Positions 21,280-34,569 of a DNA stretch of 64,000 nt are shown piece after piece (position 1 is the first letter of the stretch; the number at the start of each line of letters is the position of its first letter). The notes under the pieces are model-generated. The model was given only the letters and a program-made list of their open reading frames with translations, did not search any database and was not told the origin of the DNA. The DNA is from Nectonema munidae (Eukaryota > Nematomorpha > Nectonematoida > Nectonematidae), in the NCBI GenBank assembly GCA_030549495.1, contig JAUIRK010000916.1:471501-535500 (forward strand), in the 5' to 3' direction. Both the position numbers and the translations under genes were made by a program.

Positions 21280-21953
21280 TCACGTCCTTTTTTAAAATAT
21301 GCTTAGCGAAAACAAACGTAAATTGAGATATCAGTGAAGTGAGCTTAAGGGTATCGGGGACATTCGAATTGATTTCTCATTCACCTGCATAAAAGCCTTT
21401 TTGTCTTTTTCCTGTTTATGCATCAAATATGATAATGAAAATGAGAAAGAAAAGAAGCCTATGCTTCAACATAAACAATCACGATTTCAAACTCTTTGTT
21501 AAACTGCATGCAAAGCGGATATGATTGGTTTCCTCCCATTTTTATCTGACATTAGAATTCAAACTTCGAACGACCTTAGAAAAACGAATCGATTTTTCAT
21601 TTTGAAGGATGCATAACTTTGATTTACAATGTATGTTTTCTTTGAATTTTAAAGTCAAAAATTTTATAATTATTATATTTTATTTTATAATTTTATTTTA
21701 TTTTTTTTAGTTAAGATTTTTTTTTTCCTTTTTCTATAAACAAAGCTTTTCATGAGATGCGCGTGATAATTGTATGGAAAGCTAAATTTAATTAGTTTTT
21801 AATGCTATATGATTTCAAATCTCCCAACTTTTTTTCTAAGAAGACCACGCTTGCCCAAATTCTTACATTCAAGGGGGAAAATATTATTTTTTTTAATGTG
21901 GAGAAATCTGTTTGTGAATATTAATCGCAAATGAGTTATGGAAAGGTAGAGCA
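21280..21953. other. Non-coding DNA upstream of receptor
   Basis: No gene recognised. The 21640-21730 stretch is T/A low-complexity sequence. Confidence 0.5.
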
Positions 21954-22049
21954 CCCTATTAGTGCTGGGCAAAATTTGTCCGCTCAAGTGCTGGGGGCGT
22001 AAAGTGCCCCCCCCCCCTATTTTTCTCAGATATTAATAAGTTTTTATAA

Positions 22050-23510
22050 ATATTTTTAATGTTACATATATGCTTCAACTATGCTGAATTCAGTGGTGAT
22101 GTCCATTTTTTATCAAAATCAATCAAACCTGTCAAAAAATTGATTTATATTTGACAGCTCATCTCAAAAAGGAACTTTTTATTTAAATAATTATATAAAG
22201 TTTTTTACACATGTATACCCATTTTCAAATATGCTGAATTCAGTGGTGATATTCATTTTTTATGAAAATCAATCAAACATGTCAAAAAATTGATCTAAAT
22301 GTAACAGCCCATCTCAAAAAGAAACTTTTTATCTAAATAAGTATATAAAGTTTTTTACACGTGTATACCCATTTTCAAATATGCTGAATTCAGTGGTGAT
22401 ATTCATTTTTTATCAAAATCATTCAAACCTGTCAAAAAATTCATCTAAATGTGACAACTCATCTCAAAAAGGAACTTTTTATCTAAATAATTATATAAAG
22501 TTTTTTACACATGTATACTTATTTTCAAATATGCTGAATTCAGTGGTGATATTCATTTTTTATGAAAATCAATCAAACTTGTCGAAAAATTGATCTAAAT
22601 GTGACAGCTCATCTCAAAAAGGAACTTTTTATCTAAATAATTACATAAAGTTTTTTTACACATGTATACCCATTTTCAAATATGCTGAATTCAGTGGTGA
22701 TATTCATTTTTTTTTATCAAAATCATTCAAACCTGTCAAAAAATTGATCTAAATGTAACAGCCCATCTCAAAAAGAAACTTTTTATCTAAATAAGTATAT
22801 AAAGTTTTTTACACATGTATACCCATTTTCAAATATGCTGAATTCAGTGGTGATATTCATTTTTTATCAAAATCATTCAAACCTGTCGAAAAATTGATCT
22901 AAATGTGACAGCTCATCTCAAAAAGGAACTTTTTATCTAAATAATTACATAAAGTTTTTTACACATGTATACTCATTTTCAAATATGCTGAATTCAGTGG
23001 TGATATTCATTTTTTATGAAAATCAATCAAACCTGTCAAAAAATTGATCTAAATGTAACAGCCCATCTCAAAAAGAAACTTTTTATCTAAATAAGTATAT
23101 AAAGTTTTTTACACATGCATACCCATTTTCAAATATGCTGAATCCAGTGGTGATATTCATTTTTTATGAAAATCAATCAAACTGTCAAAAAATTGATCTA
23201 AATGTGACAGCTCATCTAAAAAAAAGCTTTTAATCTAAATAATTATATAATGTTTTTTATACATCCATTTTCAAGCATGCTGAATTCAGTGGTGATATTC
23301 ATTTTTTTTTATAAAAATTATTCAAACCTGTCAAAAAATTGATTTACATATGACAGCTCATCTCAAAAAAGAAACTTTTATCCAAATAATTATATAATGT
23401 TTTTTACACATATATACCCATTTTTAAGCATTAATTCAGTGGTGATATTCATTTTTTATGAAAATCAATCAAAACTGTCAACAAATTGATTTATCGCAAA
23501 AAAAAGGATC
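22050..23510. repeat. Tandem array A (~150-bp monomer), copy B
   Basis: Ten to eleven monomers at 150-bp spacing (for example ACACATGTATAC at 22208 and its homologue at 22358). The GAATTC-centred palindrome and the CTGTCA/TGACAG dyad are conserved in nearly all. The 70-codon frame 22381-22593 is repeat read-through. Confidence 0.92.
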
Positions 23511-23809
23511 ATACACGCTTTTTTTTAATTAGAGAATTACGTTTAATAGAAAGTATAGGAAGATGATGAAGTTTACCGTGTATGGCATTTTACACACATA
23601 TACCCATTTTCATGTGGGCTGTGTTTACTGGTTATATTCCTTTTTTTTATAAAAAATTAGTCAAACCTGTCAAAATAATTTAAATATGACAGCTCTTGTC
23701 AAAATTAAAATTTTTATTCTTATAAAAAGTTTTTTATACATTTCAAATATGTAGAATTTAATGGTGATGTTATTTTTTATGAAATCAATAAAACCTGTCA
23801 AAAAATCGA

Positions 23810-24580
23810 TTAAACCTGTAAATCAATGTCAAATATATAAACATAAAAATAACTTCTACTTGCAGTTTTCTCTGCTAATTATTTTCTTAATTTATTTAAT
23901 AAACCAACTTTAGGTGTTTATTCACTCAAAATATTTCATTCTACAGTAACTTATGTAACTCGATAAGACCTCCATCTTTTTGGCTACAAATTCGTTATCG
24001 GCTCGTAGTCTCTACGTCATATTATAATTTACAGTATGTAATTTTGGTATTCATTCTATGATGATCCTTTCTTGGTAGCTCATTTTTCATTAGAAATTTA
24101 TATTCTTCAATGTGTGTTCGAAAATTTTTTTATAAAGATAAAATTACTTTTTTCCTCTCTCAAAGCATTCTGATTAAAGAATCTTCTTGATGATCTTAGA
24201 CTTTTTTTATCAGTATTGTGTATTTTATTATCAGGCCTGAATATTTGTCAACCAATCTCATTTCAAAGGTTTTTTTCTGATGAATCATTCGTGATGTTGA
24301 TTGTTCAATTACAAAAAGTTGTCAACGTTCTTCATCTAAAAAATGATCTCTTTGACACAAAAGGAAAAAGATGGACAAATTCAATTTAAATTAAAAATAT
24401 CTTGATAGTGACTAAATTCTCACATATTGGCATCTGTGCCATTTTTGATAAATCTGACTATTCTAAATTTTCAGATTTTATACCCATCTTAGCTAAATGT
24501 TAACTGTAATCCTAGATGATAAGCTATAGATTTAAATATTTTTCATTTGTAAAAGAGGAACTTCTTTTTCACAGTCAAAA
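23810..24580 (-). pseudogene. Core of TTAA element copy B with unidentified coding relic
   Basis: Nearly identical to 7330-8060. The minus strand carries the same broken coding relic as copy A, sharing short motifs with 53530-54050 and 63001-63400. It contains several stops. I do not recognise the family. Confidence 0.45.
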
Positions 24581-25019
24581 TCTTTTTTGAATCATCTAAT
24601 ATTATATAATTAAACCACTTCCTAGTTCATTAGAACATGGTAGATCTTTCATTTAGTCAAGATACATATTTTTTTTAATTATTTGTTTTGATAACATGTT
24701 CTCTTTTCAATTAGTTTTCAACTTGGTTCCCTCTCTCATACAAATTTTCAAAAGATTTTATAATACGTTTTATTTTTTTTAATAAATATTTCATACTCAA
24801 GATGATTGTAGAAAGTATTATCAGCCAAAATATACAAAAAAAAAGTATATTTTTACTATATACCTAATATGCAGCCATTTTTTGAAATTTTTTTTACAGA
24901 ACTGATTTTCAGGCATACATTACTAATTCAATTGCCACTTTGAGATATTTTTTTCGTATTATCCAAAATCCAGTACAGAAATAAAATAAGCATAGTCAAT
25001 TTGGTATAAAACAGATATT

Positions 25020-25620
25020 TTATTTTTTTGAAGACAGTATTTAGAAGTAAACCGCAAATCTGATTGAAGCTTTCAGATATTTTAAAACCATAAATGCCAA
25101 ACCTGAGTCCAAAAATGAAACCAGCATAATATTTAGAAATAAAAATTATCATAGTCGAATTGGTATAAAAACATATATTTCATGTAAAATTAGAGAGAAT
25201 ATTTTGGGATATAGTTTTCAGACATAAACCGCAAATTTGATTGACACTAGCAGTAAAACCTCTAAATGCGAAAAACTGTGTTCAAAAATGAAATCATCAT
25301 GATCTATTTGCTATAAAAACATATATTTCATGTAAAATTCGAATCAATATTTTTGGAAACAAATTTTAGAACTAAACGCAAATTTAATTGATACTTATAG
25401 ATATTTTCAAATTCAAACTGCAAAAATTGAGTTCATAAATGAAACTAGCATGGTTGATTTGGTATAAAAACATATATTTAATTGTAAAATTTGAATGAAT
25501 GTTTTTGGAGACAATTTTTAGAAGTAAACCGCAAATTTGATTAACACTTATAGGTATTTTCAAATCCTAAATGTAAAAAATGAGTCCAGAAATGAAAACA
25601 GCATGACCGATTTAGTATAA
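25020..25620. repeat. Tandem array B, copy B (about four monomers)
   Basis: Monomers marked by AAACCGCAAATTTGATT near 25045, 25225, 25370 and 25520. The first two correspond to the first units of copy A, and roughly six further units of copy A are absent. Confidence 0.85.
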
Positions 25621-26033
25621 AAACATATATTTTATGTAAAATTTGAAACTATATTTTATTAGATATATTTTTGATCAATCAAAATTTTGATTGACATTTT
25701 CTAAAAAGTATCCATGATTATTGAAAAATTAAATATCTAAAGTGTTATGCGTTCCAAACTGTAAATAATTATAAATTTTCAGGGTATTATATAATATAAA
25801 TCCTAAGTTATAAGGTTAAGTATAGATAATGTCAAAATTTTGTTGAAAAATTTTAATTTTTTATTTTGATTGACAGTTTTGGACATGAAGGGGTCATTCA
25901 ACTACCATGAAAATGGTTTCAAAAGATGCAGCTAGCGATTTTAGGAAAAGTCACAAAATTTGAAGGGATATGATTCATCCAATTTTCTACAATTAATTTT
26001 TTAGTGAAGGGGGCGTAGCACTAATAGGGTTAA

Positions 26034-28959
26034 GATCGCTCCTTGCATTTGAAACTCGTTATTTCGACTTAGAGAAATTTCTTTTCGTAAATGATGTAAA
26101 ATGAGGATCTCAATGAAAATTTGCTAATCCAAGAACTTTGTATTAAAGCATGAGTCTAGAAAATGGAATATGAATAATGATTGTGTCAAAATATCCATAA
26201 TTTTCGTAATTGCATCTGAATAATATTTAGAAGTAAAGAAACATACCAAGCTCATTGATTCGTTACTTGATTTTATCTTACACCAATCGGGATTTTATAT
26301 GTGATGTATACCTAAAATTGATTAAAAATAAAATTTGTCTGTATAATTTTGTCAAATAAAACGAATTTGTATTTAGCTTTTGGCTTAAATTAAGGGTGCA
26401 AAAATTTATTTTCAAAGAGTAGGGATGACATTTAAAAAGAGTATGAACACCTCTTAAAAGTGATACACGCCTTCTTATATTCATTTTCAAATAAAGTCTT
26501 TGCTTCTATTACTAGTTCTCCATCCTTGTTTATTTTCCTTATTTGTTGAAAGACTAGCAAATGATTGTCAAAACTTCGTGTAACTAAGGAATTTTTGATT
26601 AGGGCAATCTTAAAATAAAAATGGTGAAGAATGAGCATTAAATATACACGAATTGTTATTTAACCCATCCCATTAGTAATATGGAAAAATACCATCTTTT
26701 ATTTTCAAAAGAAGAATGCTTACTGAGAGTCTTTCGGAAGAGTAAAGACGGTCAAAATTTCAGGCAAAATAAAATTTACTTTTATTTTTATTGAATTATT
26801 TTATTTTGTATATAAAAAAACTCGAGTTTTATAAAGCAAGATTTAATTCAAATTTGATAATTTTTTAATAAAAGATTTTCAAGTTCCTTGAATGTGTCCT
26901 TGGCCTATTTCTTTGAACACAACAAAGCAGCAAAACTTTATTTGGGATTCAGTTGCCTCTATTCACGATAAAAAAAACTTCCAGAAACAAATAAAATGAA
27001 AATAATTTGGCTGATAAATTTTATTTTATAAAAATTTCAGCATACAGTCCTAAAATGAAGCCGTTATGTTAGAAGTAAATGAACTGAATTGTAGGACATG
27101 CCTAAATGGTTTTATGTATATAAGGAATGGCGGATATAATCTTTGAAGATTGCTAGTGTTTTCTAATTCGTCATCGTTGTAAAATGAATGTCGTTATCAA
27201 TTAAATTCTTTTCACCTTTGTCACAACTGAAATATATATCGTCCGTAAATCAATATCAGGTTGAATATTGGAACGAAGGAAGTTCTGAAAAGGTTTTTCA
27301 AATTAATTCGTATATTCGAGAGGATCGAATAATTCGCAGACCTTAAAATTGAACAAAAATGAGGTTTTCGTTAAAAAGATCTTGTAGTTATGTTTGGCTA
27401 GTGAAATCTATAAAAGCTTTACGTCCGTTTATATTCTCAATGGTAAAAGGAGAGATATTCAAATAATTATTTTGTTGTATAAAATCGAGTCTTAATTTGC
27501 TCAATTAACCAAGAGCCGTAAAGAAGTAGAGATTAATCACATCCAAACTTTAAGTATGACAAAATTGTTTGCACTAGAATTAATTATTTAGATATTTTTT
27601 CAATGATTTTTTAGCCTGAAAACTGACTTTATCTTATGCATTATTATTTTGATTATTATCAAATATTTTTTATATTCTACCTTTTAACTTAAATCTATCT
27701 CGGTTTTTTTCTAATCTAAGGATACGCAATTCTAACACTTTCACAGAACAGAATCATTATATGAATTCACTAGAGTACTAATTTTGAAGAAATTCTTGTT
27801 TCATTATAAATTTTGTTCTTTTTTTTTTATAAAGTTTGAAATGCTACCTCCAAAAAAGACATCCGTTTTTGCATATCTAAGTATTTATGATAAAGAATAC
27901 AAAACTGCATTTCTATATTACTTGCTTACAGAAAAACTTTGTTTATTGGTTTTGTAATGTAAATAAAGCAAAAGAAATGAATTGCTTATTTTTTAATTTT
28001 ATCACTATATTTTGAAATGATAATTATTTTTAGTGAAACCTCATCAAATAACGCTGACTACTCTAGCAATAATATATAATACCAATCAGAGGGTTTAATT
28101 ACCTTTGAATTTGAAGATTGAATATCACTCCGAGAGATGATGACTAAGAAATTAATTGGAGCAAACTTATGAAAAAATCTAAAATTTCTACAGAAGTGTT
28201 AGCAGTGAAAGTTTATTATAAAAATTGAACAAATTTTTGCAACGCTCTCTTCCCTTTTATATATATCAAATCACACACACAAACAAATAGTAATATCTAT
28301 TTAACAGTGGTCTGGCAGTGCAACGCGGAAGGCAACATGCCCAACTGTCACGTTTTGAGAGAATTATAAGTATAGTAAGCTAACTATATATGGGCAAAGT
28401 AGGTGGTGCCACCAGACGGCCTTTTTTTGTATTAACATCAAAATTTCAAGAGCAATTTTATTGATTAGCTAACTAAAAGAAATTAGCTACACTTTGCATT
28501 CTCCTTCTTACATCATATTTTGTGGATTCGAGTTTACGTTCTGCCTTATAAAGTGCTTCATTGAATAGTTTTTTCTAAAGTAGCCAAAATTAAAAATAAA
28601 ATATATGTGATCTTTTTTTTCAATTTTTGTTTTAATCAATTGAGAAGATCAAGCCAATTTGTTCGATAGAAGGGATATTGGGAAAGTTTGCACTTCAAAT
28701 CGGTGGCCCTGTTTCTTTGATCCGATAATAATGAATGTAATGTTACCTTTCCATCTTGGTCGGCCTTTTGATCTAATAAAAAGTACTGATTTATGGAAAA
28801 TACATTGTAATTTTCCGAGCCAATCTCTTCTTCATATTGATCGCCTTTTATTTGAATAGTCAAAAAATAGGCACCGTATATGAACATGTCAATCACATCC
28901 GCTTTTTGATATTCCATTCCAAAGAGTAACTGGGTCGGTGAGTTTTCAAACGCTAAAAT
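26034..28959. other. AT-rich intergenic DNA, no supported gene
   Basis: I see no recognisable protein or RNA gene. Short frames such as 26278-26490, 26432-26638 and 28636-28917 have no domain similarity that I can name and lie in AT-rich sequence. A (AC)n run sits near 28271. Confidence 0.45.
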
Positions 28960-29787
28960 TGATCATTCAAAAAATTTTAGAACTTCTAGAACTCTTAAAT
29001 CAATATATATTCATGTTTAATAAATAAAAAAAATATATTCTACAATTAAGGCTTTACCTCACTTTGTGGTGATAGTATAGTAACCTGTTTGACCCTATGA
29101 AAGCTGAAGACATTTAGTAATTTGATTCATAACTGTCTCAAAAATGGTTTACGTTATTTTAAGTATGGCACCCTGATTAAATAGATTGTTCAAATTATTG
29201 AAGAAAAAAAAGATCTTCTTGAAATGAACCACTAAGGCAACATTGTTTTATTCGAGTTTTTTTTAGAATTTAGATGAAATAATACAGCACATTATGTCAA
29301 TAGATTTTTGTTAAGGTTGTGTAGAGATGAAAAGTAACATTTTGTTCAAGATATTTTATAAAAACGTTATAATTCAAAAGAGTATGAACAATTCATTTGA
29401 GTTAGTGAGTCGTTTAAGCCATTGATTAGTTTAGCCGAAATAACTCAGCTAGGGTGGAAATTTACCCGTAGAAACGTGTGTTCAATCCACTTTGAAGAAC
29501 CTTTTCATTAACCTGGACCAGAATTTTCACATCTCTCTTATATCTTTGGGTTTCAGCGAAGCTTCTGATGGCGTTCACCTTGTCATCCTTCTAATGGGAC
29601 TACAGTATATAGGATTATCAGGGAAAAGATTTATCTCTTAACAAACCATGAGTATTCACCACAAAAGCCAACATTATCATAAATAACGACCGTTCATCTC
29701 CAACCTAAATAGTTCAAAATACCCTCTTCTCTCTCAGTCCATCATCTCTTCAACGACATAGAAGGTAAATCCAAGTTCATACCTTAA
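28960..29787 (+). repeat. Dispersed repeat, copy 1 (interrupted)
   Basis: 28960-29175 and 29640-29787 match 42450-42791 in the same order, for example TTATCATAAATAACGACC and TCATCTCCAACCTAAATAG. The ~460 bp between (29176-29638) is absent from copy 2 and contains a tRNA-Phe-like head. Copy 1 ends at the TTAA where TTAA element copy C begins. Confidence 0.75.
29434..29638 (+). mobile_element. tRNA-Phe-derived SINE or tRNA retrosequence
   Basis: The sequence starts GCCGAAATAACTCAGCTAGG, almost identical to the 5' half of metazoan tRNA-Phe (acceptor, D arm, A box), and keeps a B-box-like GTGTTCAATCC at 29478-29488. The 3' acceptor half is missing. It lies inside a segment that is absent from the homologous repeat at 42450-42791, as expected for an insertion. 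Its 3' edge is not clearly defined. Confidence 0.6.
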
Positions 29788-29855
29788 AACCGTATTAGTG
29801 TTGGGCTAAATTTGTTCGCTCAAGTGTGGGGGCGTAAAATGCCCCCTATTTAATG

Positions 29856-32800
29856 ACTATCCCAACCTGAATGTGGTGATCTTACGTCAACGTATTTTTA
29901 CCAACTGTAACTTAATATATGTTGATTGTATCTTAATTGTTTTTATTATATTTTATGCAAATAAATGTTAAATCTATTTTATTTATCATGCTAATTTACA
30001 CCATCACAATGCTGTACTTTTATCCTATCTAAGCCACACTTCTTTTTACACTAAGACCTTGCAACTTTGCATCGTGTCCATACCACACATCTATATACAC
30101 ACCACACATATATATACATCTAAAAGAGACGATTTGGTTTTCTGTCAGTTTCAAGCAATACACGGGAAAAACTTCTTGGAAGCAATCTTTCTAAAGTAAG
30201 GCTAGACAAAGAGCCAGAAGAGCCCTGGAAACGTCATCCAAGATTCCTGCATTTTCTTTTTTTGTTTAATAAATTCATAACTACACGCTACAATTCGCGT
30301 AACACCAAATTATTCCATTAGATGCTCATAAGCAATCTTCTTACATAGATTATAGTAATACAGAAAATTTGATCAAGGGTTTTATTGTCCTAAGTATCAA
30401 TTGTCAGTCTTTAGCAGCTAAGGTTTCCGAATTAGAAATTCTTATCAATCATATTAACAATTGTATATCCACTGAACTAGATTTGATAGCGCTTCAAGAA
30501 ACGTGGATTAATGATGCATCCTTTAACATTTTTTTGCCAAACTATGTGTTTTTGAATAGTCCAGCCCATCTGACTAGTCACTCTGGATTGTCCTTTCTAG
30601 TACACAAAAAGCATAATTTTACCATAATCAATAACTCAGAGTATAAATTTTTTGAGTCATTGTCAATAATGTTTAAATTTACTAAACAATCAGAGTTTGT
30701 CTTCCACAATATATATCGTCCCCCTTCGTTAAATAATAAGGTAGAAGATTTCATTGGTGAATTTTCTGGATTTCTTTCTAAAATTGAGTGTAATAAAAGT
30801 TTCATCTTATGAGACTTTAATGTAAATTTGCTGAAAGTAGATTCTGATAGTAGAATAAGTGAATTTCTTAATCTTCTGTTTTGTAACAGTTTTAAACCTA
30901 CAATAACGCAACCAACTAGACCATTGTCTAAATCTTTGATTGACAATTTTTTTGTACCCTTTAAAGTTCAGTCTTATTTTTCATATGTTTTTTCTACAGC
31001 ATTGTCCGACCATTTTGCTATACTAATTTCGTTGAGTGATGAGAGTCACGACACTATTAGGCAGTTTAAAAATGTCTTTATTGAGAGTACTTTTGTTTCA
31101 AATGTTCGTAACTTTGACTGGAAATCATATCTTAGGCCATTCTACGATTGTCCTGAAATTTTATCTTTTAAATTGAATGATAAAATCAGTTTTTTTGTTC
31201 AAAGTAATACAAAACAAGTCTGCAAGATTTCTTGCAGAAGATATATTGATAAACAAAGTAAATGGATGACACTTGAAATATTGAATCTCATTAAATTGAG
31301 AGATTGTCTTCACAGAAAGCTAAAAAAATATCCTTTGAATTCTGATTTGAAAGCTAACTTTGTTTTCCTTAGAAATAAAGTTAAGTATAGTATAAAAAAA
31401 AGCAAAGGCAATTTAGTATTCTAATATGTTTCTGAACGTACGTAATAACAAGCTAATGTGGAGAAAAATTAATTCTCTGATGAAAAATAATTCCAAAGGC
31501 CAAATGAGTATTTTAGATGAGAATCAATTAATTGTTGATAATCAAGTAATTGCTAATAAATTTGCCGATTTTTACTACTAAAACATTAATTTCAATAATA
31601 ATCATGATCAAAATTTTGAAAACTATTTGACTCAGTCCTTGTCTTTATTTGAGTTTAGAAAAATAACACCTGAAGATATTTTAGTATCTCTGTCAAAGAT
31701 AAAATCAAAAACAGCTAATGATATTTATGGTATTTCTTTTGACAAAATAATTTTAGTATTTGATTATTTGAAGGATTATCTTTTGATTACTTATAATTCA
31801 TGCATTGAGTTTCAGGTCTTCCCCTCATGTTTCAAGTTTTCAAAAACATTGCCGACTTTCAAAAAAGGAAGTCGTAATAAAATAGAAAATTATAGACCGA
31901 TGAGCATCATTAGTTCGCTTTCTAAACTTTTTGAAAAAATTTTATACAATCAAATTGTGTTATATGTCAATGAGAGTCATATTCTATATAAGTATCAATT
32001 TGGATTTAGGCATGGTTACTCAACTACGCATCTGCATTCATTTTTTATTACAGAGATTACTGATATGTTAGAAAAAAAAGAAGATGTACTGGCTCTATAC
32101 TTGGACTTATCCAAGGCTTTTGATAGCATCTCATTTAATATTCTTATAAAGAAGCTTTCATACTATGGATTTTCAAGTCAAGCCCTCAAGTTAATGAACT
32201 CGTATTTAATAATCAATAGGTATCAAAAAGTTGTTATTAATAACTTTTCCTCTAGACCGTTTAGATCTTTCAATGGAATTCCCCAAGGCTCTATCTAAGA
32301 TCCCCTTCTTTTCTCACTATATATTAACGACTTCCACCGAATAGATTCAAAATTAAAGTGTCTTTACTTTGCAGACGACTTTACAATTTTAGTTCCACTT
32401 TCACATTTTTCTAACTCGCAGGACTCTGTCGATGAAGTTATTAATCAAGCAAATACATGGATGATTAAGAACAGTTTGAAAATAAACAAAGACAAAACAA
32501 GATATATGATTTTTTCAAATAAAAGTACAAAGTATTCTTTTAAAAGCGTGAATTCACTTTTAATCTTCTTGGATTAACTGTGAATGAAAGTTTGAGTTGG
32601 AAAAATCATATAAACTCTATTAGTATAAAGCTAAATAATGTAGCCGGAGTTTTAAAGAGATATAAAAATGAGTTTTCCATAGAAGTGAAGCTTATAATGT
32701 ATAAAGCACTTTTTTGCCACATTGCTATTATAGCATTGTCAATTGGGGCTGTTCTAACTTGAACAAAATAAAATGCATTCAAAATCCTACTTTGAAAACA

Positions 32801-33672
32801 ATATTAAGGACGGAACCCGATAGTTTCGATGTCGTGTGTGCAAAAAAGTGTTTATTGAGAGTAAAAGAAATTTATAATCTTCAGATGTCCATATTTGTGT
32901 ATAAATTGTTTTTAAATCAACTACCTGACGTGTATGATAGCTGGATAGTTCCCAGAAACAGTAGTTTAAACTATAGTCTACGATATCCAAGGAAAGTATC
33001 TATTAAATTCGTCCGTTTGCCAAGTTCTAAAAATACACTCAAGTATAGATCAATTAAACTTTGGAACGATTATGTTTATAATATTGACATCGAAAATCTC
33101 TCATTGAATTCTTTCAAAAACATCATGAAAAAAAATTTTAATTCTCTAGTATGCAATGTCTGTTCGCGAAATTGCTCGATGTGTATAAACTAATTTTTCG
33201 CCATATCTTATGCATTCAAAGTAATTATATGTATATTATATATGTATTCACTTATATATTTTTTCTTGTATTGATTTGTTCACCTTTTTCTGTATATATA
33301 TTTTTTTTTCTCTTTGTATATTAACTTAATGTGTTGTTATATTTTCAACTATGTATTTATATATCACATAAGTTGCTTTATCTGTTCTTTAACCTTTTAT
33401 GATGTTGGAGTCTGGATGTTATCACGTAGCTTCTTGGCCTTTTAGCGCCAGTCAAGTTTTCTATCCGAAATGAAGTCACTCAAGTCATTCATCATATGCA
33501 CAACTTTTCTCTTATTTCCCGGTCACATTACTCTGGTCGACCCTTTGCGAATTGTGAAGTTTTTCTCCCATAAAGTTTATTTCCAAATGTTCGAATGAGT
33601 GCTTAAAAGTTTTTACAAATTGAAATTTCCATTTATTATCAAATAAATTTACTTTACTTTACTTTTACTTTA
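29856..33672 (+). mobile_element. CR1/Jockey-type LINE inserted in TTAA element C, 10-bp target duplication
   Basis: The insertion is flanked by CTATTTAATG at 29846-29855 and 33673-33682. The left flank ends within the leader of the TTAA element and the right flank resumes in it. The 3' end is a (TTTAC)n-type microsatellite tail (about 33648-33672). About 500 bp of non-coding leader precede the endonuclease. No ORF1 is visible, so the copy is probably 5'-truncated or its ORF1 is unrecognisable. Confidence 0.88.
30369..33193 (+). pseudogene. LINE ORF2 (endonuclease and reverse transcriptase), decayed
   Basis: The protein nicks target DNA and copies the LINE RNA there. The endonuclease runs 30369-31424: LSINCQSL, then LIALQETW with the catalytic Glu, YRPPS, DFNVNLL and LSDHFAIL. 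A TGA at 30810-30812 replaces the Gly codon of the GDFN motif. After a frame change the reverse transcriptase begins near 31627: ENYRPMSIIS, LYLDLSKAFDSI with catalytic Asp, NGIPQGS followed by a TAA near 32296, then YFADDFTIL with the catalytic Asp pair. A further frame change precedes the C-terminal region (32714-33193), which ends in a Cys-rich tail CNVCSRNCSMC. With at least two stops and two or more frameshifts the element cannot be autonomous. The clade is CR1/Jockey-like by domain order; I cannot place it further. Confidence 0.88.
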
Positions 33673-33682
33673 CTATTTAATG

Positions 33683-34569
33683 CGTATTTATAAATATTTT
33701 TAATGCTATGTATATATTTCAACTATGCTGAATTGAGTAGTGATGTCCATTTTATATCAAAATCAATCAAACCTGTCAAAAATTGATTTATATTTGACAG
33801 CTCATCTTAGAAAGAAACTTTTTATCTAAATTATTATATAAAGTTCTTTACATACCCATTTTCAAGTAGGTTGAATTCAATTTTTTATGAAAATTAATAA
33901 ACGTGTCAAAAAATTGATTTATATATGACAGTTCATCTTAAAAAGAAACTTTTTATCTAAATTATTATATAAAGTTCTTTACATATAATGCTGAATCCAA
34001 TTTTTTAGGAAAATTAATCAAACCTGTCAAAAAATTGATTTATATATGACAGCTTATCTTAAAAAGAAACGTTGATCGAAATAATTATATAAAGTAGTTT
34101 ACATATATATACCCATTTTCAAGTATGTCAAATTCAATTTTATATGAAAATCAATCAAACCTGTCGAAAAATTGATTTATATATGACAGCTCATTTTAAA
34201 AAGAAACTTTTTATCTAAATTATTATATAAAGTTTTTTACACATGTATACTCATTTTCAAATATGCTGAATTGAGTGGTGATATTCATTTTTTATGAAAA
34301 TGACTCAAAGCTGTCGAAAAATTGATCTAAGTGTGACAGCTCATCTCAAAAAGGAACCTTTTATCTAAATAATTATATAAAGTTTTTTACACATATATAC
34401 CCATTTTCAAATATGCTGAATTGAGTGTTGATATTCCTTTTTTATGAAAATTAGTCAAACGTCACAAAAAAATAATTTAAATATGACTGCACATATCAAA
34501 ATTAAAATTTTTATTCTTATATAAAGTTTTTTATACATATGTACGTACACATTTTCTAGTAAGTAGAAT
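33683..34569. repeat. Diverged array A monomers of TTAA element copy C
   Basis: About six monomers. The CTGTCA/TGACAG dyad persists in most units while the CTGAATTCAG palindrome is often lost. Some units are shortened to about 110-115 bp, such as those near 33860-34080. Confidence 0.75.

Larger units (their letters stand above)
21954..26033. mobile_element. Large piggyBac-type TTAA element, copy B
   Basis: The left end CCCTATTAGTGCTGGG begins at 21954 and the right end GCACTAATAGGG closes at 26029, followed by TTAA (26030-26033). The left flank is AGCA instead of TTAA, so the target duplication is lost or this end was rearranged. The order is the same as in copy A: leader, array A, core, array B, right end. 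Core and right end are nearly identical to copy A. Copy B keeps a ~430-bp segment (about 24585-25020) that copy A lacks but copy D shares. It has no transposase. Confidence 0.85.

Noticed and set aside
27841-27957. 39-codon frame starting MLPPKKTSVFAYL
   Set aside because: Too short to support as a gene without transcripts or homologues.
28636-28917. 93-codon minus-strand frame and its plus-strand partner
   Set aside because: No domain is recognisable, both strands are open by chance, and no splice or promoter context supports either.
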